Positions 1 to 7,754 of a DNA stretch of 64,000 nt are shown in pieces. The DNA comes from Phycicoccus sp. Root101. GTDB lineage: Bacteria; Actinomycetota; Actinomycetes; Actinomycetales; Dermatophilaceae. The position numbers and the translations under genes were made by a program. Where the stretch lies: the NCBI RefSeq assembly GCF_001426245.1, contig NZ_LMCM01000009.1, positions 398,527 through 462,526 on the forward strand, in the 5' to 3' direction. Numbering within the stretch: position 1 is the stretch's first letter; the number at the start of each line of letters is the position of its first letter. The notes under the pieces are model-generated. The model was given only the letters and a program-made list of their open reading frames with translations. It was not told the origin of the DNA and made no database searches.

Positions 1-648
1 GGCCCGGAACGGCTGCGACCCGTGTCCACCCTCGCCGACGATGGTCACCCTGACCTCGTCCGCCGCAGCCATGAGCGGACCGGGACGGCCGAACCAGACC
101 CCCTTCGCGTACTCGGACGAGTAGACGTGCAGGGCGTAGGCGGCGTCGACACGACGGCCGGCAGCCTCGAGCAGGCCCTCGCGAATCATCGGCTCCGCTC
201 CCCCGGGTCCCTCCTCCCCGGGCTGGAACATGAGCACGACGTCACCCTCGAGCTCGTCGCGCAGCTCGTGCAGGATCCGCGCCGCACCGACCAGGCCCGC
301 GACGTGGAGGTCGTGGCCGCAGGCGTGCATCCGGCCGACGTGGCGTGAGACGTGGTCGAGGTCGAGGTCCTCGGTGACCGGCAGGGCGTCCATGTCGCCG
401 CGCAGCAGGACGACCGGGCGGTCCGTCCCGGTGCGCGAGCCGCCACGGCCGCGCAGGACCGCGACGACCGACGACAGCTCGCGACCCAGCGTGACCTCGA
501 GGTCGAGGCCGTCCAGCGCGTCGAGGACGGCCCGCTGCGTGAGCGGCAGGTCCATGCCGACCTCCGGCACCTGGTGCAGCTCGCGCCGGAGTCGGATGAG
601 GTCGGGGCCGATGGTCGAGGCGATGTCGAGGGTGCGCACGACCTGCAC
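1..648 (-). CDS. M20-family metal-dependent amidohydrolase/peptidase (3' part missing)
   Basis: The gene runs off the left edge, so only about 216 N-terminal residues are visible. They show the M20 metal site HACGHD (a zinc ligand His and the bridging Asp) and, further on, FQPGEEG with the catalytic Glu-Glu pair. This places it among amidohydrolases of the hippurate hydrolase / N-acyl-amino-acid deacylase group, cytosolic enzymes that release an amino acid from an acyl or peptidyl amide; the substrate cannot be told from this part. The chosen start is GTG at 648, whose first base is directly 3' of the stop of the prsW-like gene upstream (TAG 652-650), so the two are probably co-transcribed. 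GTG at 639 is an alternative. Confidence 0.85.
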   Translation of the reverse strand, partial: MQVVRTLDIASTIGPDLIRLRRELHQVPEVGMDLPLTQRAVLDALDGLDLEVTLGRELSSVVAVLRGRGGSRTGTDRPVVLLRGDMDALPVTEDLDLDHVSRHVGRMHACGHDLHVAGLVGAARILHELRDELEGDVVLMFQPGEEGPGGAEPMIREGLLEAAGRRVDAAYALHVYSSEYAKGVWFGRPGPLMAAADEVRVTIVGEGGHGSQPFRA

Positions 649-649
649 G

Positions 650-1825
650 CTAGTACGCGCCGAGGAACTCCCGGCGTCGCGCCGTCAGCGCGTCGAGCAG
701 CTCGCGCTCGGTCTGCAGGGCCTGGTCGTCGGCTGCGCTGTGGTGCATGCGCGCACGGAGGAGGGCGAGCTCGCTGGCGGAGTCCTGGAAGCTGCGCATC
801 GACGCCAGCGACGCACGCCCGGCCGACCGCGCCCACACCCGTGCGCTGCGCCGACCCGCCATGGTCGACAGCATCTGCACCTCGCTGGGCGAGAGCCAGC
901 CGGCGTCGGCGTACGCGCTGAGGTAGCGGCCGATGAGCCGCCCCTCGCGTCGACGGGCCCACACCACGAGCGCGCCGAACGCCACGAAGATCGGCACCTC
1001 GACGAACAGGTAGACGGTGACCAGCCCGGCGCCTCCGGTGACGGCAGCCAGGTTCCAGATCGCGTGCAGCAGGGCGGCGAGGACGTACCCCGCCACCGGT
1101 GCGGCGACCTTGAGGACCCGGCTGCGGGTGGTGGCCGCGATCCCGATCCCGATGCCCGTCATCACCGTGAAGATCGGGTGGGCGAACGGCGTGAACAGGC
1201 ACCGGGCGATGAACGTCCCGGTGAGGGCCGCGTCCCCGCCGTCGGCGTAGGCCAGGCCGAGGTACTGGATGTTCTCGGTGAAGGCGAAGCCGGCGGCGAC
1301 GATCCCGGCATAGACCATCCCGTCGATGATCCCGTCGAACTCGCGTCGACGCAGGCGCCAGACCAGGAGCACCAGCAGCCCCTTGACCGCCTCCTCCACC
1401 AGCGGCGCGGAGAAGATCGCCGTGGCCAGGCCTGCAGTCTCGGTCCCGCCGGTGGCGGCCTGGAACGCGATGTTGGCGCCGGTGTTGAAGATCCCGGCCA
1501 GCAGTGCCGCGACGAGGGCGCCCCACCCGAACGCCACGAGCAGGTACCGGGTCGGCTCGGCCTCGAACCGGTCGAGCCACAGGAAGGTCGGGATGACGAC
1601 GCCGAGCGGGATCGCTGCGAGCAGGATGGCGAGCAAGCTCGTCACGACGCCGAGCGTGGCCCCGTAGTAGACGGCGAGGACGACCGCGGCCAGGGCGAAA
1701 CCGATGACGATGACGCCCGCGAGCAGCCACCGCCGCAACGTCCCACGACCGCTGCGCCGCACCGGACCGGAGGGGGCCGCCCCGGGCGCGCCGGCGGCAT
1801 GCCCCGCCTCTTGTCCCCACGTCAT
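650..1825 (-). CDS. PrsW-family intramembrane metalloprotease
   Basis: 391-residue multi-pass membrane protein, about eight hydrophobic segments between residues 33 and 290. It has the PrsW/CAAX-like protease signatures: EEAVK at 144-148, FTEN with Glu 184, and a later HAIWN; the Glu and His residues are the expected metal ligands or catalytic groups. The founding member cleaves the anti-sigma factor RsiW in Bacillus; the target here is unknown. A hydrophilic C-terminal tail of about 110 residues is cytosolic. The longer reading frame back to 2152 runs into orn and is rejected. ATG 1825 is preferred because a minus-strand TAGCCT -10 box lies 7 nt upstream. Confidence 0.82.
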   Translation of the reverse strand: MTWGQEAGHAAGAPGAAPSGPVRRSGRGTLRRWLLAGVIVIGFALAAVVLAVYYGATLGVVTSLLAILLAAIPLGVVIPTFLWLDRFEAEPTRYLLVAFGWGALVAALLAGIFNTGANIAFQAATGGTETAGLATAIFSAPLVEEAVKGLLVLLVWRLRRREFDGIIDGMVYAGIVAAGFAFTENIQYLGLAYADGGDAALTGTFIARCLFTPFAHPIFTVMTGIGIGIAATTRSRVLKVAAPVAGYVLAALLHAIWNLAAVTGGAGLVTVYLFVEVPIFVAFGALVVWARRREGRLIGRYLSAYADAGWLSPSEVQMLSTMAGRRSARVWARSAGRASLASMRSFQDSASELALLRARMHHSAADDQALQTERELLDALTARRREFLGAY

Positions 1826-1895
1826 GACGGGCAGGCTAGTGCAGCGGGCCCCGCGACGCGGGGCACGTGTCCGGGGGTGGCCATAGGGTGTGCGG
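1826..1895. promoter_or_regulatory. Divergent leaderless promoters for prsW-like gene and orn
   Basis: Two -10 hexamers face away from each other in this 70-bp gap. On the minus strand TAGCCT (1838-1833) is 7 nt from the ATG of the PrsW gene. On the plus strand TAGGGT (1884-1889) is 6 nt from GTG 1896 of orn. Neither gene has a Shine-Dalgarno sequence, so both mRNAs probably begin at the start codon. Confidence 0.6.
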
Positions 1896-2561
1896 GTGAC
1901 GCAGAACCCCACCGACCGCTCCGTCAACGACCGCATCGTCTGGATCGACTGCGAGATGACCGGGCTGTCCCTCGAGAACGACGCCCTCATCGAGGTCGCG
2001 GCGCTCGTGACCGACTTCGAGCTCAACCAGCTCGGCGACGGTGTCGACGTCGTGATCGCACCGCCCGCCGAGGCGCTCGAGCAGATGGACGACTTCGTGC
2101 GCAACATGCACACGTCATCCGGCCTGCTGGACGAGCTGGCCGGCGGCACCACGATGGAGGCCGCGGAGAAGCTGGTGCTCGACTACGTCCGCGAGTGGGT
2201 GCCAGAGCCGCGCAAGGCCCCCCTGGGCGGCAACACCGTCGGCACCGACCGCAACTTCCTCCTGCGCGACATGGCCGAGCTCGAGGCCCACCTGCACTAC
2301 CGCATCATCGACGTGTCCTCGATCAAGGAGCTGTCGCGGCGCTGGTACCCCCGCGCCTACTTCAGCTCCCCCAAGAAGTCCGGTGGCCACCGCGCGCTCG
2401 CGGACATCCGCGAGTCCATCGCCGAGCTGCGCTACTACCGCGAGGCCGTGTTCGTGGCCCAGCCCGGTCCGGACAGCGTCACCGCCAAGTCCATCGCGGC
2501 CCGTCACGTCGTCGACCACGGCACCGAGCCCGTCGCGGACGCCGGCGGCTCCCCCGGCTGA
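1896..2561 (+). CDS. orn: Oligoribonuclease
   Basis: 221-residue cytosolic 3'-5' exoribonuclease of the DEDDh family that finishes RNA decay by degrading 2-5-mers and pGpG. The first exonuclease motif WIDCEMTGL gives the metal ligands Asp 18 and Glu 20; a C-terminal HRALADIRES motif supplies the last His and Asp. Length fits the family, with a slightly longer polar C-terminal tail. GTG 1896 is chosen over GTG 1890 because TAGGGT at 1884-1889 would place the transcription start exactly at 1896. Divergent from the PrsW-type protease. Confidence 0.95.
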   Translation: MTQNPTDRSVNDRIVWIDCEMTGLSLENDALIEVAALVTDFELNQLGDGVDVVIAPPAEALEQMDDFVRNMHTSSGLLDELAGGTTMEAAEKLVLDYVREWVPEPRKAPLGGNTVGTDRNFLLRDMAELEAHLHYRIIDVSSIKELSRRWYPRAYFSSPKKSGGHRALADIRESIAELRYYREAVFVAQPGPDSVTAKSIAARHVVDHGTEPVADAGGSPG

Positions 2562-2694
2562 TCGCGAGCACGTATGGCGCGGACCACGGTCCGCGCCGCA
2601 GGGACCCACCCGGGGTGGTCACGAGCACTGCCCCGGAGCAGGTACGATGGTCCACGCTTACGCGGCCGGCTCCTTTGTCCGGTCGTGTCGCATG

Positions 2695-2770
2695 GTGGGC
2701 GTAGCTCAGCTGGTAGAGCACCGCGTTGTGGTCGCGGGGGTCGCGGGTTCAAGCCCCGTCGCTCACCCCA
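2695..2770 (+). tRNA. tRNA-His (GTG)
   Basis: The cloverleaf folds fully: a 7-bp acceptor stem (with one G-T pair), anticodon loop TTGTGGT giving anticodon GTG, a standard T-arm, discriminator C and encoded CCA. A G precedes position 1 (2694), as needed for the G-1 base of tRNA-His. Confidence 0.97.
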
Positions 2771-2772
2771 TA

Positions 2773-2818
2773 CCGAACGGCCCCGGGTCTGCAGAGATGC
2801 AGACCCGGGGCCGTTCGG
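2773..2818 (+). terminator. Strong hairpin terminator after tRNA-His
   Basis: A perfect 21-bp stem with a GAGA loop (arms 2773-2793 and 2798-2818) is followed by CGTTTTCC. It lies 2 nt after the tRNA CCA end and insulates the peptidase gene downstream. Confidence 0.85.
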
Positions 2819-2946
2819 CGTTTTCCGTGCGACTTTGCGCAAGTTCGAGCATTTGCTTGCCGTGGCTGCGCTCGCGGCGTCAGGATGTGCAGCGGCCGGG
2901 GGGACCGCACACGGGTGGTCGTACGGCACGACGAAGGGGGAAGATC

Positions 2947-4746
2947 ATGTCGGTTCGACGTCTGCTGGGGGGCGCGCTCGCGTTCCTCGTCGCCGGGGCG
3001 GTGGTGGTGCCGGCCACGACCACCGCGGCCTCCGGAGCCACACCGGCACCCGACCGCACGAGTGCGGTCGAGGCCCGCCGGGTCGACTCCCTGCCGGTCC
3101 CCAAGATCACCTGGTTCGACTGCAGCGTGATCACGCCGCGCGGCGCCTGCGGCACCGTGCGCCTGCCCGTCGACTACGACCAGCCCAAGGGCGCCACCAC
3201 CGAGGTGGCCCTGTTCCGGGTCAAGGTCGCCGACCCGAAGAAGAAGATCGGGACGCTCTTCCTCAACCCCGGCGGACCCGGCGGCTCGGGCGTGCAGTTC
3301 GCCGCCGCGGCCCCGTTCTTCCTCGCGCCGGACGTCCTGGCGAAGTTCGACATCGTCGGGGTCGACCCCCGCGGCACCAACTTCAGCGACAACGTCCGGT
3401 GCTTCAAGGACCTCGGGGCGCAGGCGAAGGCCCTGTCGGGGCTCAACACGCCGTTCCCCACGACGGCGACGCAGCGCGAGGCCTACATCAAGTCGGCCAT
3501 GGCCTTCGGCAAGACCTGCTCGACCGCGGGGCAGCCCCTCGTGTCGTCGATGTCGACCGCAGAGGTCGCCCGCGACATGGACGTGCTGCGGCGCACCTTC
3601 GGCGACACCAAGCTCTCCTACCTCGGGTTCTCCTACGGCACCTACCTCGGCCAGGTCTACGCGAACATGTTCCCGGACCGCGTCCGTGCGGTGGCCATCG
3701 ACGGTGTGCTCGACCCCGTCGCGTGGTCGGGCAGCCAGGGTGCGACCCCCGAGCCGCAGACCCAGCGCCTCAAGTCGGGCGAGGGTGCCTACCGCGCCCT
3801 GGTGAAGATCCTCGACCTCTGCAAGACGTCCGGGCCCGACTTCTGCAACCTGGCCGCCATGGGTGACCCGCGGACGCTGTTCAACCAGGCGATGGCCGAC
3901 CTGAGGGCCAATCCGATCGTCATCTCCGACCCCGAGACCGGTGAGGTCTTCTTCACCCTCGACTACGCCACCGCCACCGCGATGCTGCTGGGTGACCTCT
4001 ACAGCCCCGACGGTTCCATGTTCGTCGACTGGGACCTCAGCAGCATCGTCTCGATCACGCAGGACCCGATGGCTCGCAAGGCGGCCACCCGACGGGCCGC
4101 TGCTGCCCTCCAGGCCCGTGCCGAGACGAAGGCTGCCGCTGACCGAGCCGCCAAGGTCAAGCTCGCCAAGGCCGGTGCGAGGGCCGGATGGGGCTTCCCG
4201 TACGACAACTCCCCCGAGGCGTTCCAGTCGGTGCTGTGCAGCGACGGGACCAACCCCAGCTCAGCACGCCTGTGGCCCTACTTCACGGCGACCGCGCAGC
4301 GCAACGCCCCCGGTTTCGGACCGCTCTGGTCCTGGGCGTCGGCCCCGTGCGCGTCCTCGACGTGGACGGCGACCGACGAGGACGCCTACCGTGGGCCGTT
4401 CACCAAGCGGACCGCCAACCCCGTGCTCGTCGTGGGCAACTACTGGGACCCCGCCACCAACTACGCCGGCGCGGTCAAGGCGTCCACGCTGCTGCCGAAC
4501 AGCCGGCTGGTGTCCAGCAACAGCTGGGGCCACACGGCATACGGCACGTCCGAGTGCGTCACCAAGGCCGTGGACACGTACCTGCTGACTGCCGCGGTGC
4601 CGCCGGTGGGCACCCGGTGCGTCGGTGACCAGCAGCCGTTCACCGACCCGATCGAGCAGCCGCAGGAGCAGCTGCGCCAGAGCGGTACGAGTCGCATCCT
4701 GCCGCCGGTGGTGGCACCGGTCCAGGGGGCTCTCCCCCGCCTCTGA
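2947..4746 (+). CDS. Secreted alpha/beta-hydrolase, tripeptidyl aminopeptidase type
   Basis: 599 residues. A Sec signal peptide covers about residues 1-32 (basic start, hydrophobic core, AxA-like cut). The alpha/beta-hydrolase fold follows: oxyanion motif NPGGPGGSG near residue 105, nucleophile elbow GFSYG with Ser 229, acid Asp 501 in NYWDP and His 529 in SWGHTAYG, the last two in the TAP-like C-terminal domain. This is the arrangement of Streptomyces SlpD/Tap-type exported peptidases, which remove tripeptides from protein N-termini. An Ala-rich helical insert (about 375-415) sits in the cap region. ATG 2947 has a GGGGGA ribosome site 5 nt upstream. Monocistronic between two terminators. Confidence 0.88.
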   Translation: MSVRRLLGGALAFLVAGAVVVPATTTAASGATPAPDRTSAVEARRVDSLPVPKITWFDCSVITPRGACGTVRLPVDYDQPKGATTEVALFRVKVADPKKKIGTLFLNPGGPGGSGVQFAAAAPFFLAPDVLAKFDIVGVDPRGTNFSDNVRCFKDLGAQAKALSGLNTPFPTTATQREAYIKSAMAFGKTCSTAGQPLVSSMSTAEVARDMDVLRRTFGDTKLSYLGFSYGTYLGQVYANMFPDRVRAVAIDGVLDPVAWSGSQGATPEPQTQRLKSGEGAYRALVKILDLCKTSGPDFCNLAAMGDPRTLFNQAMADLRANPIVISDPETGEVFFTLDYATATAMLLGDLYSPDGSMFVDWDLSSIVSITQDPMARKAATRRAAAALQARAETKAAADRAAKVKLAKAGARAGWGFPYDNSPEAFQSVLCSDGTNPSSARLWPYFTATAQRNAPGFGPLWSWASAPCASSTWTATDEDAYRGPFTKRTANPVLVVGNYWDPATNYAGAVKASTLLPNSRLVSSNSWGHTAYGTSECVTKAVDTYLLTAAVPPVGTRCVGDQQPFTDPIEQPQEQLRQSGTSRILPPVVAPVQGALPRL

Positions 4747-4795
4747 CCGGAGCACTCCGCAAGGACTCCGCAGCACCGCACCACCCGCACCACCC

Positions 4796-4825
4796 GACAG
4801 GGCGTCTCGCACGAGGCGCCCTGTC
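4796..4825 (+). terminator. Terminator of the secreted peptidase gene
   Basis: A 9-bp GC-rich stem (GACAGGGCG with CGCCCTGTC) continues as an imperfect inner stem. It lies 50 nt after the stop codon. Confidence 0.65.
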
Positions 4826-4866
4826 GGCGTCCCGGTGCGGTGCGAAACCTCGTCAGCGGCCAAAGA

Positions 4867-4889
4867 TTTCCCCAAGGCGCCCCTCCTAG
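4867..4889 (+). promoter_or_regulatory. Shared promoter-like motif before multicopper oxidase
   Basis: TTTCCCCAAGG-N6-TCCTAG. The same layout, TTTTCCGAAGG-N6-TCCTAG, recurs at 7680-7702 before the secreted PKD-like gene. Identical spacing of AAGG and TCCTAG suggests -35 and -10 elements read by one alternative sigma factor. The sigma factor is unknown. Confidence 0.45.
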
Positions 4890-4923
4890 CCTCGCCGCAC
4901 ATCGCAGGAGGGGGAACACATCC

Positions 4924-6531
4924 ATGTCCGCACCACAGTCCGCACCACTGTCCCGTCGGGACCTGCTCAAGGCCGGCGTGCTCGGTAGCGCAGCGCTCGC
5001 GTTCCCGTTGGAGCGCTCGGTGAACGCCGGCTCGGTCCTCGACGCGAGGATGCCCGCGAGCAAGCTGCCCGTGCCGTTCACCGTCCCGTTCGCCACGCCA
5101 CCCGTGCTCGCGCCCTACCGCAGCTACGGGACGACCGACCACTACCGCGTCGAGATGAAGCCCTTGATGGCGGACGTGCTCCCCGGGTTCAAGACGCCCT
5201 TGTGGGGCTACAACGGGCTGGTCCCGGGCCCGACCATCTCGGTCGAGCAGGGGCGACAGGCCGTGGTCCGCCACGTCAACAACCTCCCGGCGCGGCACCC
5301 GGTGCTCAAGTACGCGCCGTGGACGTCCGTCCACCTGCACGGGTCGGCCTCCAAGCCGCAGTACGACGGCTACGCCAGCGACGTCACCAACCCCGGTCAG
5401 TACAAGGACTACCAGTACCCGAACTTCCAGGCCGCACGGACGCTCTGGTACCACGACCACGGCGTCCACCACACCGCCGAGAACGTGCTCATGGGGCTCG
5501 CCGCGCAGTACCACCTGCACGATCCCCTCGAGCGCTCGCTGCCCATCCCGCACGGGGAGTTCGACGTGCCACTCATCGTCAGCGACGCGATGTTCCGGAA
5601 CGACGGCTCCCTGCTGTGGAACAACAACGACGAGTCAGGGATGTACGGCGACGTCATCCTCGTCAACGGGCGCCCGTGGCCGGTCATGAAGGTCAAGCGC
5701 CGCAAGTACCGTTTCCGGCTGCTGAACGCCTCGATCTCCCGGTCCTACGCCTGGTCCCTGGACTCGGGCGAGCCGTTCACCGTCATCGCCACGGATGGCG
5801 GCTTCATGCCGTCACCGCAGGTGGTCAAGTCGTTCCGGCACGGGATGGCCGAGCGGTACGAGGTCGTCATCGACTTCAGCAAGTACCCCGTCGGACGACG
5901 GGTGGTGCTCAAGAACACGAGCCCGAAGAACAACATCAACTACACCAACACCGACAAGGTGATGGCCTTCACCGTCGTCGGGGACGACTTCGACCCGACC
6001 GACAACTCCGTGCCCGACCAGCTCAACCCCACCAACCCGGTCATGGCCCTGCAGGTCTCGGACGCCGTGGCCACCCGCCGCATCGACCTCGTCCGGTCGA
6101 ACAGCAAGTTCACCATCAACGGCCACACGTGGGACGACGTGGTCGCCAGCGGCCACTCCCTCGTCGAGGCCAGCCCGCACGACGGCGACGTCGAGCTGTG
6201 GGAGATCCGCAACCTGTCGGGCGGCTGGTTCCACCCCACGCACATCCACCTCATCGACTTCAAGGTCGTCGACCGCAACGGCAAGCCGCCGATGCCGCAC
6301 GAGCTCGGCCCCAAGGACGTGGTCTACGTGGGCGAGAACGAGACGGTCCGGGTGCTCGCCCGGTTCGAGGGGCGGGGCAAGTACATGATCCACTGCCACA
6401 ACCTCGTGCACGAGGACCACGACATGATGAGCCAGTTCGAGGTGCTCGGCCCCGAGGCCGGTGACGATCCGCTCGGCGACCCGTGCCAGTCGCTGCCGGA
6501 GCCGCCCGACGACGACCCGGTGGCCGGCTGA
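4924..6531 (+). CDS. Tat-exported multicopper oxidase
   Basis: 535 residues. A twin-arginine signal (SRRDLLK near residue 10, then a hydrophobic stretch) sends the folded copper protein outside the membrane. All four copper-ligand motifs are present: HLHG (137-140), WYHDH (His 177, 179), HPTHIH (from 437) and HCHNLVH (490-496) followed by a Met as axial T1 ligand. This is the three-domain laccase type (CotA / bilirubin oxidase / CueO family): one-electron oxidation of phenols or metal ions coupled to reducing oxygen to water. No Met-rich CueO insert is visible. ATG 4924 follows a GGAGGGGGAA site. The next two genes overlap it in a TGATG chain, so they form one operon. Confidence 0.93.
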   Translation: MSAPQSAPLSRRDLLKAGVLGSAALAFPLERSVNAGSVLDARMPASKLPVPFTVPFATPPVLAPYRSYGTTDHYRVEMKPLMADVLPGFKTPLWGYNGLVPGPTISVEQGRQAVVRHVNNLPARHPVLKYAPWTSVHLHGSASKPQYDGYASDVTNPGQYKDYQYPNFQAARTLWYHDHGVHHTAENVLMGLAAQYHLHDPLERSLPIPHGEFDVPLIVSDAMFRNDGSLLWNNNDESGMYGDVILVNGRPWPVMKVKRRKYRFRLLNASISRSYAWSLDSGEPFTVIATDGGFMPSPQVVKSFRHGMAERYEVVIDFSKYPVGRRVVLKNTSPKNNINYTNTDKVMAFTVVGDDFDPTDNSVPDQLNPTNPVMALQVSDAVATRRIDLVRSNSKFTINGHTWDDVVASGHSLVEASPHDGDVELWEIRNLSGGWFHPTHIHLIDFKVVDRNGKPPMPHELGPKDVVYVGENETVRVLARFEGRGKYMIHCHNLVHEDHDMMSQFEVLGPEAGDDPLGDPCQSLPEPPDDDPVAG

Positions 6532-7130
6532 TGTCGGCCGAGACCTACGTCGGCGACGTCCGCACCGACAGCGCCGACACCCGGCTCGCCACGGGGACCA
6601 CCGCCGCGTGGGCTGCAGCGGCCGCCGCGGCGGTGGCGGCTGCCGTCCACCTCGGCGTCGCCCCCGAGCACCTCCGCGACTCCGTGCTGCACGGCGGGTT
6701 CTTCGTGCTGCTGGCGCTCGGCCAGGCGGGGTTGGCATGGGGCCTCCTGCACGCCCCGACCGTGCGGCTCGCGCACCTCGGCCTGGTCGGCACCGTGGGG
6801 GTCGTCCTGCTCTACGTCGCCAGTCGCACGATCGGGCTCCCGGCGTTCGCGGGCAGCGCCTCCGGGCACGCCGGCCACGGCAGTGCCGCCCTGGTGCACC
6901 AACCCATCCCTGGGACCATCGGGCCCGGCATGCCGGTGATGCCGGGGCTCGAGGGCCGGGTGGGGGTCGAGGCCGTGGGAGCCCTGGACCTGCTGGCCCT
7001 CGGCGCCGAGCTGGCACTCGTCGTGGCCCTGCTCGCCGTGCTCCCCGCACGCCAGCGCGCTGTCGCGACCAACCTCGTCCTCGGGGTCGGGGTGAGCCTG
7101 TGGGCGGCCGCCCTGCTCCTTCGCGCCTGA
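6531..7130 (+). CDS. Membrane protein with His/Met-rich outer loop
   Basis: 199 residues with about five hydrophobic segments (near 25-48, 60-80, 82-102, 145-165 and 175-197). Family not recognised. The polar loop around residues 105-140 carries several His and Met residues (HAGHG, HQ, GMPVMPG), typical of copper-handling proteins, which fits its place right behind a multicopper oxidase. The start ATG overlaps the oxidase stop by 1 nt and its own stop overlaps the next ATG, so translation is coupled. A copper delivery or anchoring role for the oxidase is an inference. Confidence 0.7.
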   Translation: MSAETYVGDVRTDSADTRLATGTTAAWAAAAAAAVAAAVHLGVAPEHLRDSVLHGGFFVLLALGQAGLAWGLLHAPTVRLAHLGLVGTVGVVLLYVASRTIGLPAFAGSASGHAGHGSAALVHQPIPGTIGPGMPVMPGLEGRVGVEAVGALDLLALGAELALVVALLAVLPARQRAVATNLVLGVGVSLWAAALLLRA

Positions 7131-7702
7131 TGACGCAGGTCCCGCCTGCCGCGGTCCTGGGCGCGGACCCGGACGCCTCCCGGACACCGTCCGGGCGCCC
7201 TGGTCGATGGGCCACGACCACGCTGGTCGTCCTCCTCGCCCTGGTCGTCGTCCTGACGTGCGTGGCCCGTCCGGTCCGGGTGCAGGCCCACAGCATGGAA
7301 CCGACCTACCGCCCCGGCGACCACCTCCTGCTGCGGACGTGGCGCTCCGGCGCCGAGCTGCCCCGACGCGGGACCGTCGTCGTCGTCCGTGCGCCCGACG
7401 GTGAGGACCTCGTCAAGCGGGTCGCGGCGACCGCAGGCGACGAGGTGGGCATCGCCGACGGCCGGCTGGTCGTCGACGGCGCGCTCGTCGACGAACCCTG
7501 GCTCGACCAGCCCTCCGTGGACGGCACCTGGTTCGGACCGGTAACGGTCCCCCCTGGACAGCTCTTCGTCCTCGGCGACAACCGGGCCGACTCGGTGGAC
7601 TCCCGCCGACTCGGACCGTTGCCGTTGTCCGCCCTCGAAGGCGTCGTGGTCGCGCGGCTCTGGCCACCGGACCCCAAGGTTTTCCGAAGGGCTCGTTCCT
7701 AG
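7130..7702 (+). CDS. lepB: Signal peptidase I (S26)
   Basis: 190 residues with one N-terminal membrane helix (about 29-47). The catalytic Ser 55 lies in HSMEPTY and the general base Lys 96 in DLVKRVAA. Box E (GDNRADSVDSR) is complete. It cuts Sec-type signal peptides at the outer face of the membrane. It is a small, extra signal peptidase inside a secretion operon rather than next to rplS/rnhB, where the housekeeping lepB usually lies. This suggests a dedicated role for the neighbouring exported proteins. Start ATG overlaps the preceding stop by 1 nt. Confidence 0.88.
   Translation: MTQVPPAAVLGADPDASRTPSGRPGRWATTTLVVLLALVVVLTCVARPVRVQAHSMEPTYRPGDHLLLRTWRSGAELPRRGTVVVVRAPDGEDLVKRVAATAGDEVGIADGRLVVDGALVDEPWLDQPSVDGTWFGPVTVPPGQLFVLGDNRADSVDSRRLGPLPLSALEGVVVARLWPPDPKVFRRARS
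7680..7702 (+). promoter_or_regulatory. Second copy of the shared promoter motif
   Basis: TTTTCCGAAGG-N6-TCCTAG overlaps the last codons and stop of the signal peptidase gene. It matches the motif at 4867-4889 in sequence and spacing and would start transcription about 45 nt before the next gene. Confidence 0.45.
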
Positions 7703-7712
7703 CGTCACCATT

Positions 7713-7732
7713 TGTCCGCCGATCTGCGGACA
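7713..7732 (+). promoter_or_regulatory. Inverted repeat in 5' leader of secreted PKD-like gene
   Basis: TGTCCGC-N6-GCGGACA, perfect 7-bp arms, lies between the promoter motif and the ribosome site GAGGGAG. It could be an operator or an mRNA hairpin; nothing in the sequence decides between them. Confidence 0.4.
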
Positions 7733-7754
7733 TAGCCTCATGAGGGAGACAACC

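Noticed and set aside
230..2704. 824-codon plus-strand open frame
   Set aside because: Shadow of the M20, PrsW and orn genes; Arg/Pro/Ala-rich without domains, and the opposite-strand frames hold clear enzyme motifs.
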